Positions 1 through 8,961 of a stretch of 64,000 bases of DNA are shown here, one piece after another (position 1 is the first letter of the stretch; each line of letters starts with the position of its first letter). Source of the DNA: Bryobacteraceae bacterium (GTDB taxonomy: Bacteria > Acidobacteriota > Terriglobia > Bryobacterales > Bryobacteraceae). The stretch is taken from contig BPGD01000001.1 of assembly GCA_026002855.1 (NCBI GenBank), positions 2,364,001 through 2,428,000 on the forward strand, written 5' to 3'. The notes beneath the pieces were generated by a model, which saw only the letters and a program-made list of their open reading frames with translations, ran no database searches and was not told where the DNA came from. The position numbers and the translations under genes are program-made.

Positions 1-1
1 C

Positions 2-397
2 CCGGCCGAGCGGCGCCGGCTGGAACGGATGCCGCCTCAGGAGCGGGCGGCGGCGCGGCGGCTGCTGGGTGCGGCGAGAGGGGCGCTGGCGCAGGCGTTG
101 GGCGTGCCGGCGGCCGGGGTGGCTGCTGTGGCCGATCTGTCGCCGCTGCTGGAGGGCGCGCAGTCGCTGCGCGCGGGCGCCTGGAGCGTGCAGCGCGTGC
201 CCTCGCCGCCGGGAGTCTATGTGTTTGTCGCCGCGCCTGGCGCGCGCTGGGGCTATCGTCTGGCGGGCTGGCGGCTTGGGCGGGCCGCAGCGTCAGCGGC
301 CCGGTTCGCGCAGACGGGCGGCGAAGGCGGCGCCGCGCCGGAAGCGCGGCCCGGCGGCGCCACGCTCGACTTCCCGGGCCAGCTCCTCGAGCGTTAG
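2..397 (+). CDS. Possible 3' part of an unknown gene entering from the left
   Basis: An open frame without a visible beginning runs from the window edge on the plus strand to a stop near 397. The middle part (GVYVFVAAPG, RWGYRLAGWRLG) looks more protein-like than a random GC-rich frame. However, it would overlap the 3' end of tyrA on the opposite strand by about 100 bases, which is unusual. I do not recognise a family. It could be a spurious frame, with the real neighbour ending before 293. Confidence 0.3.
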   Translation, partial: PAERRRLERMPPQERAAARRLLGAARGALAQALGVPAAGVAAVADLSPLLEGAQSLRAGAWSVQRVPSPPGVYVFVAAPGARWGYRLAGWRLGRAAASAARFAQTGGEGGAAPEARPGGATLDFPGQLLER

Positions 398-1138
398 GCC
401 GAAGCGGCGCAGCGCCGATACAATTTCGTCGCGGTTTGTTTCGAGAATGTCCTGCCAGATGTCCCAGCCGCTGAGGGCGAGCCGCGTCATGTCCAGCAGG
501 CCGGGGCCGGCCGCGCCGGCGACGCTTTCCGCCTCACTGCACTCGCCGAGCGCGGCTGCCAGTGCGGTGGAGATCATCTGCGGCAGGTGGGAGCTGAGCG
601 CGACGATGCGGTCGTGTTCCTCCGGAGTGACCACGCGCGGCTCGGCGCCGATCCGTTCCACCCAGGAAAGGAACGTGCGCGCCGCGGGCGTTTCCAGGTC
701 TTCGCGCCGCGCCGGCGCAAGCAGGTACGGGCGGCCGCGGAACAGGTCCGCGTCGGCCTCTTCCACGCCCCGCTTCTCCTTGCCCGCCATCGGATGTCCG
801 CCGAGAAACAGCGCGCCGCGCAGATTGCGTCCCGCATCGCAGATGCGCCGCTTGGTGCTGCCGGCGTCGGTGACGAGGGCGCCCGTGCGCGTGCGGCCGT
901 CGAGTTTCGGGATGGCGTCGAGAATGGCGCGGATCGGGCCGGCCAGATAAATCAGGTCGGCGCGCGCGGCGGCGTCTTCGAATTCCGCGCCCGCGTCGAT
1001 GGCGCCGCGTCTGACCGCGGCAGCGATCGTGCGCGGAGAGCTGACGCCGAGGATGCGGCCGCCAAATCCCGCCTTCCGGAGCGCCAGGCCGAAAGAGCCG
1101 CCAATGAGGCCCACGCCAATAATGGCCACGGTTTCCAT
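293..1138 (-). CDS. tyrA: Prephenate dehydrogenase (TyrA family)
   Basis: Oxidative decarboxylation of prephenate to 4-hydroxyphenylpyruvate with NAD(P), the committed step to tyrosine; cytoplasmic. The 281-residue protein opens with the dinucleotide-binding loop IIGVGLIGGSFGLALRKAG. It also has the family's GGHPMAGKEKRGVE segment and SSHLPQMIS, which hold substrate- and cofactor-site residues. I start at METVAI (1138) because the Rossmann strand begins there; an upstream in-frame extension has no such character and would run into aroF. It is the last gene of the aromatic operon, 7 bases after aroF. No C-terminal ACT domain is present, so tyrosine feedback control by that route is not expected. 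An arogenate-using enzyme cannot be excluded. Confidence 0.9.
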   Translation of the reverse strand: METVAIIGVGLIGGSFGLALRKAGFGGRILGVSSPRTIAAAVRRGAIDAGAEFEDAAARADLIYLAGPIRAILDAIPKLDGRTRTGALVTDAGSTKRRICDAGRNLRGALFLGGHPMAGKEKRGVEEADADLFRGRPYLLAPARREDLETPAARTFLSWVERIGAEPRVVTPEEHDRIVALSSHLPQMISTALAAALGECSEAESVAGAAGPGLLDMTRLALSGWDIWQDILETNRDEIVSALRRFGLTLEELAREVERGAAGPRFRRGAAFAARLREPGR

Positions 1139-1145
1139 GGCCGTT

Positions 1146-2174
1146 CTAGAAACTCCTTCCCAGCGCCGCGGCGACGGCGCGCAATTGCCGGGCGAGCTCC
1201 AGGAATTGCCGCGGCTCCAGCGACTGGGCGCCTTCGGCGAGGACCTTCGACGGATCGGGGTGAACGTCGACCAGCAGGCCGTCGGCCCCGGCGGCGAGCG
1301 AAGCCAGCGCGAGCGAAGGCGCCATGTCACGCCGGCCCGCGGCGCGGCAGGGATCGGCCATCACCGGCAGGTGCGAGAGCTTGTGCAACGCGGGGATCGC
1401 GGTGACGTCCAGCGTGTTCTTCGTGTAGGAACCGTACGTGCGCACGCCGCGCTCGCAGACGATCACGTCCGGGTTGCCGGCGTCGAGGATCATGTCGGCG
1501 CTGACGAGCAGCTCCTGGAGCGTGGCCGCCGGCGAGCGCTTCAGCAATACCGGCCTGCGGGCGCGGCCGGCGGCGCGCAGCAGCGGATAGTTCTGCATGT
1601 TGCGCGAGCCGATGAGCAGCACGTCGGCGTGCTCTTCCACCAGCGCGACGGCGCCAGCTTCGGCGATCTCGCCGACGAGGAACATGCCGAAGGTTTCGGC
1701 GGCGCGCTTCATCAGCCGCAGCGATTCGGCGTCCGGCCCCGCAAGGCTCGCGGGCGAAAGATGCGCGCGGAGGCTGCCGGCGCGGAACAGCCGCGCGCCC
1801 CCGCGCGCGGCCAGCTCGGCGCAGCGGAACAACTGCTCTTCGCCTTCCACGCTGCCGGGCCCGGCCAGCAACACTACGCGCGGCCCGCCGATTTCGACCT
1901 CGTCGGTTCGCTCGCCGGCGAGGCGGATGCGCGTGCCTTCCGGGCGGGCCGCCCGTGCCGCGCGCTGATACGGCGTCATCACGCGGTAGCATTCCATCAC
2001 GCCGGGCATCACCTTGAACTCGTCGGGATCGACCAGCTCGGAAGGCCCCACCGCGCCCAGCACCGTATGCACGGCGCCGGTGGAGCGGTGCACGTTGAAA
2101 TCCAGTCCGATGAGCTTCTCGATGACGGCCTCGATCTGCTCCTCGGTGGCGCCCTTTTCCATGATGATGATCAT
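1146..2174 (-). CDS. aroF: 3-deoxy-7-phosphoheptulonate (DAHP) synthase, type I-beta
   Basis: First step of the shikimate pathway: phosphoenolpyruvate plus erythrose 4-phosphate to DAHP. The 342-residue protein has an N-terminal ferredoxin-like regulatory domain (about residues 1-70: MIIIMEKGATEEQIEAVIEK...) and a TIM-barrel with GPGSVEGEEQL, the LLIGSRNMQN segment and the metal/substrate region PVMADPCRAAG. This is the Thermotoga/Bacillus-like layout. Its ATG overlaps the stop of the chorismate mutase gene by 4 bases (ATGA), indicating translational coupling. In related species the mutase and DAHP synthase interact for feedback control; adjacency here fits that but does not prove it. Confidence 0.93.
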   Translation of the reverse strand: MIIIMEKGATEEQIEAVIEKLIGLDFNVHRSTGAVHTVLGAVGPSELVDPDEFKVMPGVMECYRVMTPYQRAARAARPEGTRIRLAGERTDEVEIGGPRVVLLAGPGSVEGEEQLFRCAELAARGGARLFRAGSLRAHLSPASLAGPDAESLRLMKRAAETFGMFLVGEIAEAGAVALVEEHADVLLIGSRNMQNYPLLRAAGRARRPVLLKRSPAATLQELLVSADMILDAGNPDVIVCERGVRTYGSYTKNTLDVTAIPALHKLSHLPVMADPCRAAGRRDMAPSLALASLAAGADGLLVDVHPDPSKVLAEGAQSLEPRQFLELARQLRAVAAALGRSF

Positions 2175-2473
2175 TGGTCCTGCTCCCTGTTCAGGCGCTC
2201 CCGCTGAAGGAGGCGCATCTCGTCAATGATGCGCTCGAACAGGCGTCGCACCGCCGCCTCGGAGAGCGGGCCTGGATTGTGGATGGTCACGTTACGAAAG
2301 ACTTCTTCCTCCCGCTTGGGTTCATAAACGGGCAGAGAAACGGCCTTCTTGACGTCGCCGATCTGCGCGGCCACGACGGCGCGGCGGTTCAGCAATTCGA
2401 GAATCTGCAAGTCCAGCACGTCGATCTGCCGCCGCAGCCCGTCAAGCGCCGCCTGCGCCTCTTCCAGCGTCAT
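2171..2473 (-). CDS. Chorismate mutase (AroQ class)
   Basis: Rearranges chorismate to prephenate, feeding phenylalanine and tyrosine synthesis. The product is about 100 residues and all helical. The first helix carries LRRQIDVLDLQILELLNRR with the conserved arginines, followed by QIGDVKK and a C-terminal helix IIDEMRLLQRE. This is the size of a monofunctional AroQ enzyme. I start at MTLEEAQ (2473), whose ATG overlaps the trpA stop by 4 bases. An upstream in-frame start eight codons earlier would overlap trpA more and is less likely. It sits between trpA and aroF, so both branches from chorismate are co-transcribed. Confidence 0.9.
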   Translation of the reverse strand: MTLEEAQAALDGLRRQIDVLDLQILELLNRRAVVAAQIGDVKKAVSLPVYEPKREEEVFRNVTIHNPGPLSEAAVRRLFERIIDEMRLLQRERLNREQDQ

Positions 2474-3267
2474 TGTCTTCCGCTCAGCTCCCTGCACAGC
2501 CCCTCGAGCCTCGCTTCCAGTTCCTCATCCGCGCTTTCGTCCACCACGCGCATCACGGCGCTGCCGACCACGGCGCCATCGGCGTACCGTCCCACCTGCT
2601 CGACGTGCTCCCGCCGCGAGATGCCGAAGCCGACGGCGAGCGGCAGCGGCGTGCGTGCCCTCAGCCGGTGCACCAGCTCCTCCACCGATCTCTCCACCGT
2701 GTCCCGCGCGCCGGTGACGCCGGTGCGCGAGACCACGTAAACGAAACCGCTCGAGTAGCGCGCCACCAGGTCCAGGCGTCGGTCCGTGCTGGTGGGCGCG
2801 GCGAGGAAAATGCGGTCCAGCCCGTGGCGGCGCATCGCCTCCACCGGTTCTTCGGCTTCTTCGACGCTCAGGTCGGTGACGAGCACGCCATCGACGCCGG
2901 CCTGGCGGGCGTCGCGGCAGAGCCTGTCGAAACCGTAGTGTAAAAGAGGATTGATATAGCTGAAAAGAACGATGGGAATTTCGCTGTTACGGCGGATTTC
3001 GGCGGCGATTTCCAGAACGCGCTCTACCGTGGTTCCCGCCTTCAGCGCCCGCTCCGACGCCTGCTGGATGACCGGCCCGTCGGCGATGGGGTCGGAAAAG
3101 GGCACGCCCAGTTCGAGGATGTCGGCGCCGCCTCTTTCCATCGCCAGGGCGAGCGCTGGAGTGCGCTCCGGGCGCGGGTCGCCGGCGGTGAGGTAGACGA
3201 CGAGCGCGGGCCGGCCGGCGGCGCGGGCCTCGGCGAACCGGCGGGAAATCCGTTCACTCGGTTCCAT
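2470..3267 (-). CDS. trpA: Tryptophan synthase alpha subunit
   Basis: Cleaves indole-3-glycerol phosphate to indole and glyceraldehyde 3-phosphate, passing indole to TrpB through the alpha2beta2 tunnel. The 265-residue TIM barrel shows the family motif [18 protein letters not shown] with the catalytic Glu and Asp positions, [15 protein letters not shown], and the phosphate-binding end [11 protein letters not shown] plus [10 protein letters not shown] start at [11 protein letters not shown] (3267), the usual N-terminus; it overlaps the trpB stop by 14 bases. The gene follows trpB as in most trp operons. Confidence 0.95.
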   Translation of the reverse strand: MEPSERISRRFAEARAAGRPALVVYLTAGDPRPERTPALALAMERGGADILELGVPFSDPIADGPVIQQASERALKAGTTVERVLEIAAEIRRNSEIPIVLFSYINPLLHYGFDRLCRDARQAGVDGVLVTDLSVEEAEEPVEAMRRHGLDRIFLAAPTSTDRRLDLVARYSSGFVYVVSRTGVTGARDTVERSVEELVHRLRARTPLPLAVGFGISRREHVEQVGRYADGAVVGSAVMRVVDESADEELEARLEGLCRELSGRQ

Positions 3268-4474
3268 TGTCCTGATCCAGTTCCGGAAAATTTTCGCGAT
3301 AAATGTCGGTGTCTTTATCGCCCCTTCCGGAGAGATTGACGATGAAAATTGCGCCCTTCGCGGCCGGGGCGCGGCGGATCGCCTCGGCCACCGCGTGCGC
3401 GCTTTCGAGCGCGGGAATGATCCCTTCGGTGCGCGCAAGCCGCCGCGCGGCCTCGAGCGCCTCCCGGTCGCTGGCCGAAACGTATTCGGCGCGGCCCTGG
3501 TCGTGAAGCCAGGCATGTTCGGGGCCGACGAGCGCATAGTCGAGCCCGGCCGAGACGGAATGAGTCAGCAGCACCTGGCCGTCGCCGTTTTGCAGGAGGT
3601 AGCTGTAAGCGCCCTGGAGCACGCCGGGCGAGCCGCCGGCGAAGCGGGCCGCATGCTCTCCGGGCACGAGGCTGCGCCCGCCCGCTTCCACTCCGACCAG
3701 GGCGACGCGCTCATCGGAGATGAAGGCAGAGAAGATCCCGATGGCATTCGATCCGCCGCCCACGCAGGCGATCACCGCGTCCGGCAGCCGCCCGGCGCGA
3801 TCGAGGATCTGGCGCCGCGCCTCTTCGCCGGTCACCCGGTGGAACTCGCGAACCATCAGCGGGTAGGGATGCGCGCCCAGGGCGGAGCCGAGCAGGTAGT
3901 GCGTGGTGGCGACGTTCGTCACCCAGTCCCGCATCGCCTCGCTGACGGCATCCTTCAGCGTGCGGCTCCCCGTTTTCACCGGCACTACCTTCGCGCCGAG
4001 CAGGCGCATGCGGAAGACGTTGAGCCGCTGCCGGCGCATGTCTTCCTCGCCCATGTAAACGACGCACTCCATGCCGAACAGGGCGCACACCGTGGCCGTG
4101 GCGACGCCGTGCTGGCCCGCGCCCGTTTCGGCGATGATGCGGCGCTTGCCCATGCGCCGCGCCAGCAGAATCTGGCCCAGGCAGTTGTTGATCTTGTGCG
4201 CGCCGGTGTGGAGCAGATCCTCGCGCTTGAGGAAAATGCGCGCGCCGCCCAGCTCGGCGCTCAGCCGCCGCGCCTCATACAAGGGCGTGGGCCGCCCGGC
4301 GTAGGTCTCCAGCAACTCCTTCAGTTCGCGCTGGAACGCTTCGTCCCGCTGCGCCTCCCGGAAAGCCTGCTCGAGCTCTTCGAGCGGCGCCATCAGCGTC
4401 TCCGGCACGTAGCGGCCGCCGTACGGGCCGAAGTGCCCGCGTTCGTCCGGCACCTGCGTAATGTTGTCTTTCAT
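3254..4474 (-). CDS. trpB: Tryptophan synthase beta subunit
   Basis: PLP enzyme that joins indole and serine to tryptophan. It has 406 residues, a normal length for TrpB1. Visible landmarks: [13 protein letters not shown] at the N-terminus, the PLP lysine in [24 protein letters not shown], the phosphate loop [10 protein letters not shown], and a C-terminal NLSGRGDKD. The ATG overlaps the trpF stop by 4 bases. All key residues seem present, so it should be active with the TrpA encoded next. Confidence 0.96.
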   Translation of the reverse strand: MKDNITQVPDERGHFGPYGGRYVPETLMAPLEELEQAFREAQRDEAFQRELKELLETYAGRPTPLYEARRLSAELGGARIFLKREDLLHTGAHKINNCLGQILLARRMGKRRIIAETGAGQHGVATATVCALFGMECVVYMGEEDMRRQRLNVFRMRLLGAKVVPVKTGSRTLKDAVSEAMRDWVTNVATTHYLLGSALGAHPYPLMVREFHRVTGEEARRQILDRAGRLPDAVIACVGGGSNAIGIFSAFISDERVALVGVEAGGRSLVPGEHAARFAGGSPGVLQGAYSYLLQNGDGQVLLTHSVSAGLDYALVGPEHAWLHDQGRAEYVSASDREALEAARRLARTEGIIPALESAHAVAEAIRRAPAAKGAIFIVNLSGRGDKDTDIYRENFPELDQDNGTE

Positions 4475-5061
4475 TCCGACTCCCGCACCGCCCGGATGAA
4501 TTCCCTCACCCGGACCGCATCCTTGCGGCCTGGCGCGCTTTCAAGCCGCGAACAGGCGTCCACGCCCCACGGCCGCACGGCCGCAATGGCCTCTCTCACA
4601 TTGTCCGGCCCCAGGCCCCCGGCAAGCACGATCCTTGCCGGAAGGCCGCGTACCAGTTGCCAGTCGAAGGTTCTGCCCGTGCCGCCGCGCTGTGCTCCGG
4701 CGGGCGCGTCCACCAGAAACGCCTCCGCTTCGAATTGTTCCATTTCCCGGCGCAGCTCCGGTCCCGCTTCCAGCGCCTTCCACCAGCGCAACCGCGGAAC
4801 GCCGCACTGGCCATGAAGCTGCGCGATCTCGACGCCGGCGGCCGCCGCGATGGCCTCAATGTCTTCGGCCGCCGAGTCCACGAAGACGCCGACGGCGAGC
4901 ACGTTGCCTGGCAGCCGCTCGATGATCTGCGCCGCCCGTTCCGGGCGGATGTAACGCGGGCTGCGGGGCCAGAAATTGAACCCGAGCGCATCGGCGCCCG
5001 CGTCGCAGGCGGCCAGCGCATCTTCCAGCGCAGTGATGCCGCAGATCTTGATGAGCGTCAC
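4471..5061 (-). CDS. trpF: Phosphoribosylanthranilate isomerase
   Basis: Amadori rearrangement of phosphoribosyl-anthranilate to CdRP in tryptophan synthesis. The 196-residue TIM barrel starts with the conserved [18 protein letters not shown], including the catalytic cysteine in KICGIT. It has [17 protein letters not shown] and a C-terminal [10 protein letters not shown] and [10 protein letters not shown] (GVD-SSGVE-like). One altered position is worth noting: the usual SSGVE appears as CSRLES, common in divergent TrpF. The start overlaps the trpC stop by 4 bases. Confidence 0.93.
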   Translation of the reverse strand: MTLIKICGITALEDALAACDAGADALGFNFWPRSPRYIRPERAAQIIERLPGNVLAVGVFVDSAAEDIEAIAAAAGVEIAQLHGQCGVPRLRWWKALEAGPELRREMEQFEAEAFLVDAPAGAQRGGTGRTFDWQLVRGLPARIVLAGGLGPDNVREAIAAVRPWGVDACSRLESAPGRKDAVRVREFIRAVRESE

Positions 5062-5846
5062 TCGCCTCTCAACTCCCTGAGCGTCCGCTCCGGGTCGCCG
5101 CTGGTCATGAGGTGCTCGCCAACAAGAAACGCCTGGTAGCCGGCCGCGGCCAGCCGTTCGATGTCGGCCCGGCCGTGGATGCCGCTTTCGGCCACGCGCA
5201 CCGCATGGCGGGGCAGCCGGGCGGCGAGGCGTTCGGCCGTCTCCAGCGTCACCTCGAACGTGCGGAGGTCTCGGTTGTTGACGCCGATCAGGTCGGCGCC
5301 GGCCTCGAGCGCCTTGTCGAGATCGGCCTCGTCGTGCACCTCCACCAGCGCCGCCATGCGGTAGCGCGCCGCGGCGAGGCGGAACTGCTCAATTTCCTTT
5401 GCCGTAAGGATCGCCGCAATCAGCAGCACCGCGTCCGCGCCCGCGGCGGCCGCTTCCACGACGTCGATTTCGTCGATCGTGAAGTCCTTGCGTAAAACCG
5501 GCAGGTATGCGGTGGCTCGCGCGGTTTTCAGATCGCCCAGCGATCCCTGGAAGAATTGTGCGTCGGTGAGCACGGAGAGCGCCGCGGCACCGCCGGCGAA
5601 GTAAGCGCGGGCAAGGGCTCCGGGGTTGAAGTCCGCCGCGAGAACGCCCCTGCTCGGCGACGCCTTTTTGATTTCCGCAATGATGGCGGGCTGGTGGCGC
5701 TCCAGCGCGGCGCGGAAGTCCCGCCGCTGGCCGGTCTGAAACTGCGCGGTGAGCTCGAGGCTGCGCCGCAGGCCGAGTTTTTCCGCTACTTCGGCCTTCT
5801 TCACTTCGACCATGCGGGCAAGGATGTCGGGCAGCGTCGGCTCCAT
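5058..5846 (-). CDS. trpC: Indole-3-glycerol phosphate synthase
   Basis: Closes CdRP to indole-3-glycerol phosphate. The 262-residue protein shows IIAEIKKASPSRGVL (catalytic lysine and glutamate), LPVLRKDFTIDEIDV, VEVHDEADLDKAL, IGVNNRDLRTFEV and AESGIHGRADIERL, the complete active-site set. It is the first gene of the overlapping trp/aro operon. A TATCGT box lies 14 bases before the ATG. trpE, trpG and trpD are not in the window, so the rest of the pathway is elsewhere. Confidence 0.95.
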   Translation of the reverse strand: MEPTLPDILARMVEVKKAEVAEKLGLRRSLELTAQFQTGQRRDFRAALERHQPAIIAEIKKASPSRGVLAADFNPGALARAYFAGGAAALSVLTDAQFFQGSLGDLKTARATAYLPVLRKDFTIDEIDVVEAAAAGADAVLLIAAILTAKEIEQFRLAAARYRMAALVEVHDEADLDKALEAGADLIGVNNRDLRTFEVTLETAERLAARLPRHAVRVAESGIHGRADIERLAAAGYQAFLVGEHLMTSGDPERTLRELRGE

Positions 5847-5860
5847 CGGGGGAAATTCTC

Positions 5861-5866
5861 ACGATA
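5861..5866 (-). promoter_or_regulatory. Probable -10 box of the trpC-tyrA operon
   Basis: TATCGT on the minus strand, 14 bases before the trpC ATG, predicts a transcript with a leader of less than 10 bases. No clear -35 is seen and there is no room for a classical trp attenuator after it. The upstream Gfo/Idh gene ends only 54 bases before trpC, so read-through is also possible. Confidence 0.35.
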
Positions 5867-5900
5867 GCAGATTCGCCGCGCTGCCCGTCCTTTGCGAGCC

Positions 5901-7163
5901 TCAGAGCTTCCGGACGTCGAGGCCGGCGTCCCACTTTTCGCCGCTGCGGACCACCTCTTCGTAGGTCAGCGTGCGGCCGGTGTAGGCGGCCGTGCGGCCG
6001 AGGATCGCGCTGAGCGTGCTTTCGGCGCCCTGTTCGGCCTCGTTGATGAAATTCCCGCTGGCGATGCTGGAAATCCAGTGACGCTCCCTTTCGGCGTCGG
6101 CGTCTTCGATGGCGCCCTTGAACGCGCCGGTGACGGCGGCTTCGGTTCCCGTCTTTTCCGGCTTGCCGACGCCGGGCGCGTCCCAGGGGCGGCGCCCGGT
6201 GATGCGCACCGGCGCGTCATAGCGCAGCTCGGCGTTGCCCTCGGTACCAAAGAGCCGCACGCCGACATCCCATTCGCCCTCGATGAACTGCGTTGAGGTG
6301 ACGGTGATGTGGATGTCGTTGGGGTAGGTGAAGGTGACGTTGAAGTGGCTGGCGCAGTCGCCCTGGTCGCGCCGTCCGCGGCGGCCGCAGACGCCCTGGG
6401 CGGAGACGGGGCGTGCTCCAAGCAGCCAGTTGTTCAGGTCGACGAGATGGATGTTCTGCTCGACGAAGATGTCGCCGCTGAGTACCCGGTCATGGATCCA
6501 GTTGCGCAGCCGCCGCTCCTGGGGCGAGGCGTTTGGCCACTCCGGTCGGCGGATGGCGCCGGCGTAATAGTGCGACAGGCCGCAGACCACGCTGCCGATC
6601 TGCCCGTCGCGGATGCGGCGGTGCATTTCCACATACGGCGGCGCGTGGCGGAGCTGGAACCCGATGGCGAGGCTCAGCCGTCCCTGAGCCTTCTTGCCGC
6701 TCTCGATCACGTTGAGGCAGCCGGCCACGTCCACCGCCACGGGTTTCTCGCAATAGACGTGTTTGCCCGCGGCCACGACCCTGGCCAGGTGTTCGGGATG
6801 GAAATAGGGCGGCGTCGCGATCTGCACCGCATCGATGGCCTTTGATTCCAGCAGGCGGTCGAGCGAGTCCGGCCCGGAGAACAGTTGCGAGCGGTCGATG
6901 GCCGGCTTGCCCGCCCTGGCCGAAGCCGTATCCAGGCGGTCCTTGGCCTTGGCGAGCTGCCCTTCAAACAGGTCGCCGAGCGCCGTGACCACGGCATCGG
7001 TGTTTGTAATGAACGAAGCGGCGACGCCCGTGCCGCGTCCGCCGCATCCAAACAGCGCCAGCCGCACCGCCGAGTTACGCTGTGTGCCCCGCACGAGCTC
7101 CGGCCGGATGATGTTGAACGCCGCCGCTCCGGCGGCGCCGAGGAAGGATCGTCTTTGCATCAT
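5901..7163 (-). CDS. Exported Gfo/Idh/MocA-family oxidoreductase
   Basis: NAD(P)-dependent dehydrogenase family acting mostly on sugars and inositols. The 420-residue protein begins with a twin-arginine-like export signal (MMQRRSFLGAAGAAAF). A Rossmann domain follows (LALFGCGGRGTGVA, IATPPYFHPEHLARVVAAGKHVYCEKPVAVD with the family EKP lysine), then the C-terminal alpha/beta domain. An AAAGGAG-type ribosome site (CAAAGGAGTTC) precedes the ATG. Many acidobacterial and planctomycete members carry such Tat signals; the substrate is unknown. It follows two other secreted-protein genes on the same strand with short gaps, suggesting joint use of an external carbohydrate. Confidence 0.85.
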   Translation of the reverse strand: MMQRRSFLGAAGAAAFNIIRPELVRGTQRNSAVRLALFGCGGRGTGVAASFITNTDAVVTALGDLFEGQLAKAKDRLDTASARAGKPAIDRSQLFSGPDSLDRLLESKAIDAVQIATPPYFHPEHLARVVAAGKHVYCEKPVAVDVAGCLNVIESGKKAQGRLSLAIGFQLRHAPPYVEMHRRIRDGQIGSVVCGLSHYYAGAIRRPEWPNASPQERRLRNWIHDRVLSGDIFVEQNIHLVDLNNWLLGARPVSAQGVCGRRGRRDQGDCASHFNVTFTYPNDIHITVTSTQFIEGEWDVGVRLFGTEGNAELRYDAPVRITGRRPWDAPGVGKPEKTGTEAAVTGAFKGAIEDADAERERHWISSIASGNFINEAEQGAESTLSAILGRTAAYTGRTLTYEEVVRSGEKWDAGLDVRKL

Positions 7164-7182
7164 GAACTCCTTTGGCTGTCTT

Positions 7183-8961
7183 CTATCGCTTTGGCGGCAA
7201 CTTCTCCTCCGTCACCGTCAGGGTCTGGAAATCCAGAATGCGGCGCACGCCTCCGTGCGTCATCACGAGCCGCGGCTCGCCTGCCCTTGCGTTCAGGAAA
7301 GGGCCGCCAAAGGCGGGCCAGCCTGCATAATCCAGCGGCTTGCCGTCAATGCGCGGCGTTTCGCCGTAAGCGAACTCCATGGTCCTGCCGCGCAGCGTGC
7401 GGAAGACGACGCGTGGCTTTGGTTCCAGGGCGAAGTCGAGCTTCAGCGCGCGGATCGCTTTCCGGAACGCGTCCGTCGTAGGAAATTCGTCAACGCTGGC
7501 CGCCTGCACCACGGTGCCGTTTTTCAGATACGGACTGAACAGGCGCCGTCCGCCGCCCTGGATCGGCTTCCAAACGTAGGGCGCCAGCGGCCGGTAGGCG
7601 ATGCGCGCCCTGCCGCCGCGGCAGAGAATCCATCCGGACGGATCCTCTTCGAACTCTTCCAGGTCTTTCGAGAAGAATCCGTTGACATGCGGGAAGCGCG
7701 TGCCGGGCGGGATGTCGTAGAGCGCGATGACGGCGTCCTCGCTCTGCACGATCCGCTCATACGGCGAACCGCCCAGAAGCTTGTCCGGCGAATCGTAGGT
7801 GAGCTTCGACCGGTAGACGCCCTCCGTGCCGAAGTCGGGCGAAAAGGTGAAATACGTCTCCAGCTCCAGCAGGCCTGAATAAGGATGGAGCGAAAACAGC
7901 GTGTTGTGACGGCCCCGCGGATCGTCCAGCCGCCAGGTGACGTCCCAGGAATGCTGCTGGACGGGCTGAAGCACGCCGCCCTGGTCCGAGCTGACCGCGT
8001 AGTCCTTCGTCATGTAGGTCGTCTTGTAAACCGGGCCGTGCAGCTCGCTTTCGAACCGCCACCGGTTGCGCGTACGCTTCTTTTCGAGGTGCGTATACGG
8101 GCGGCTGCGGTCGGTGGCGATGCGGCCGAGGATCTCGGGCGGCTCGGGGCCTCCGGCCATGGCATAGAAGGCCGCATAGCTGCCGTAAGGCGGAGTTTCA
8201 TGGCCCTGGCCGAACAGCAGCCAGGCGAAGTCTGAACTGACGCCGGCCACTTTCTCCACCACCTGACGGTCGTCGGTGCGGGCGTGCGCGCCCACGTAGA
8301 TTCCGTCGAGGCTTTCGGCGGCGAAGTCGGCGGTGACCCACTCGATCATCATCGCCGCCTGTTTCTTCATGCGCGGATCCTCGGCCCACGCCGCCAGGTA
8401 GGCCAGCGGCAGCAGGTAGACGCCGATGTAGTGCGTACAGTCGTATTCGCCCTGGCCTTTCGTGGTGGTCAGCTTTACCCAGCTCTCGATCCAGCGCCGG
8501 GCCTCCTCCATGTTCTCTTTCGAGCTCTTGCCGTTGAACCATGCGTTGCCATCGAGCTCCGGCCACCGCTGCGCCATCAGGTACATCGACGTGTAATAAA
8601 GCAGCCAGTGGTTCTCCGTGTCGCCGCGGAACGGATAGTAGCGTTTCCAGGAGCGCTGGATCAGCACGCGCGTCGAGTCGCTGAGCTGGCCGCGGTCCAG
8701 GTAGGAGATGGCGGTCATTGGAAACATCCAGAACATGTCTCCGCTGATATCGCCTTCGAGCAGCTCGCGCAGGCGCTTTTCGGCCGCGGGCACATTCTCG
8801 CGCAGCCAGAGCCGTGCGGCGATGTTTCCGTAGCCGAGTTTGTCATCCGGCACACGGGCCGTCTTTTCGATCAGGCGCCGTCGGCGCTCTTCAAAGCCCT
8901 GGGCGGAAATTGACTCGCCGGCCAGCAGGGCCGCCACCAGCAAAGCCGCAGCCCGCCTCAT
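7183..8961 (-). CDS. Secreted protein of unknown function, possibly carbohydrate-active
   Basis: I do not recognise a named family. The 592-residue product starts with a signal peptide (MRRAAALLVAALLAGESISA, cleavage near SAQG). The first half is helical and rich in Trp/Tyr (RYYPFRGDTENHWLLYYTSMYLMA, EYDCTHYIGVYLLPLAYLAAW). The second half reads as beta strands (VTWRLDDPRGRHNTLFSLHPYSGLLELETYFTF). A helical toroid followed by a beta-sandwich is the layout of polysaccharide lyases such as heparinases, so that activity is an inference only. Start chosen at 8961 because CCAAAGGAGG lies just upstream and the ATG overlaps the previous stop by 4 bases. Confidence 0.6.
   Translation of the reverse strand: MRRAAALLVAALLAGESISAQGFEERRRRLIEKTARVPDDKLGYGNIAARLWLRENVPAAEKRLRELLEGDISGDMFWMFPMTAISYLDRGQLSDSTRVLIQRSWKRYYPFRGDTENHWLLYYTSMYLMAQRWPELDGNAWFNGKSSKENMEEARRWIESWVKLTTTKGQGEYDCTHYIGVYLLPLAYLAAWAEDPRMKKQAAMMIEWVTADFAAESLDGIYVGAHARTDDRQVVEKVAGVSSDFAWLLFGQGHETPPYGSYAAFYAMAGGPEPPEILGRIATDRSRPYTHLEKKRTRNRWRFESELHGPVYKTTYMTKDYAVSSDQGGVLQPVQQHSWDVTWRLDDPRGRHNTLFSLHPYSGLLELETYFTFSPDFGTEGVYRSKLTYDSPDKLLGGSPYERIVQSEDAVIALYDIPPGTRFPHVNGFFSKDLEEFEEDPSGWILCRGGRARIAYRPLAPYVWKPIQGGGRRLFSPYLKNGTVVQAASVDEFPTTDAFRKAIRALKLDFALEPKPRVVFRTLRGRTMEFAYGETPRIDGKPLDYAGWPAFGGPFLNARAGEPRLVMTHGGVRRILDFQTLTVTEEKLPPKR

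Noticed and set aside
5847-5900. Tryptophan leader peptide and attenuator upstream of trpC
   Set aside because: The 54-base gap holds no short ORF with Trp codons and no terminator/antiterminator pair.
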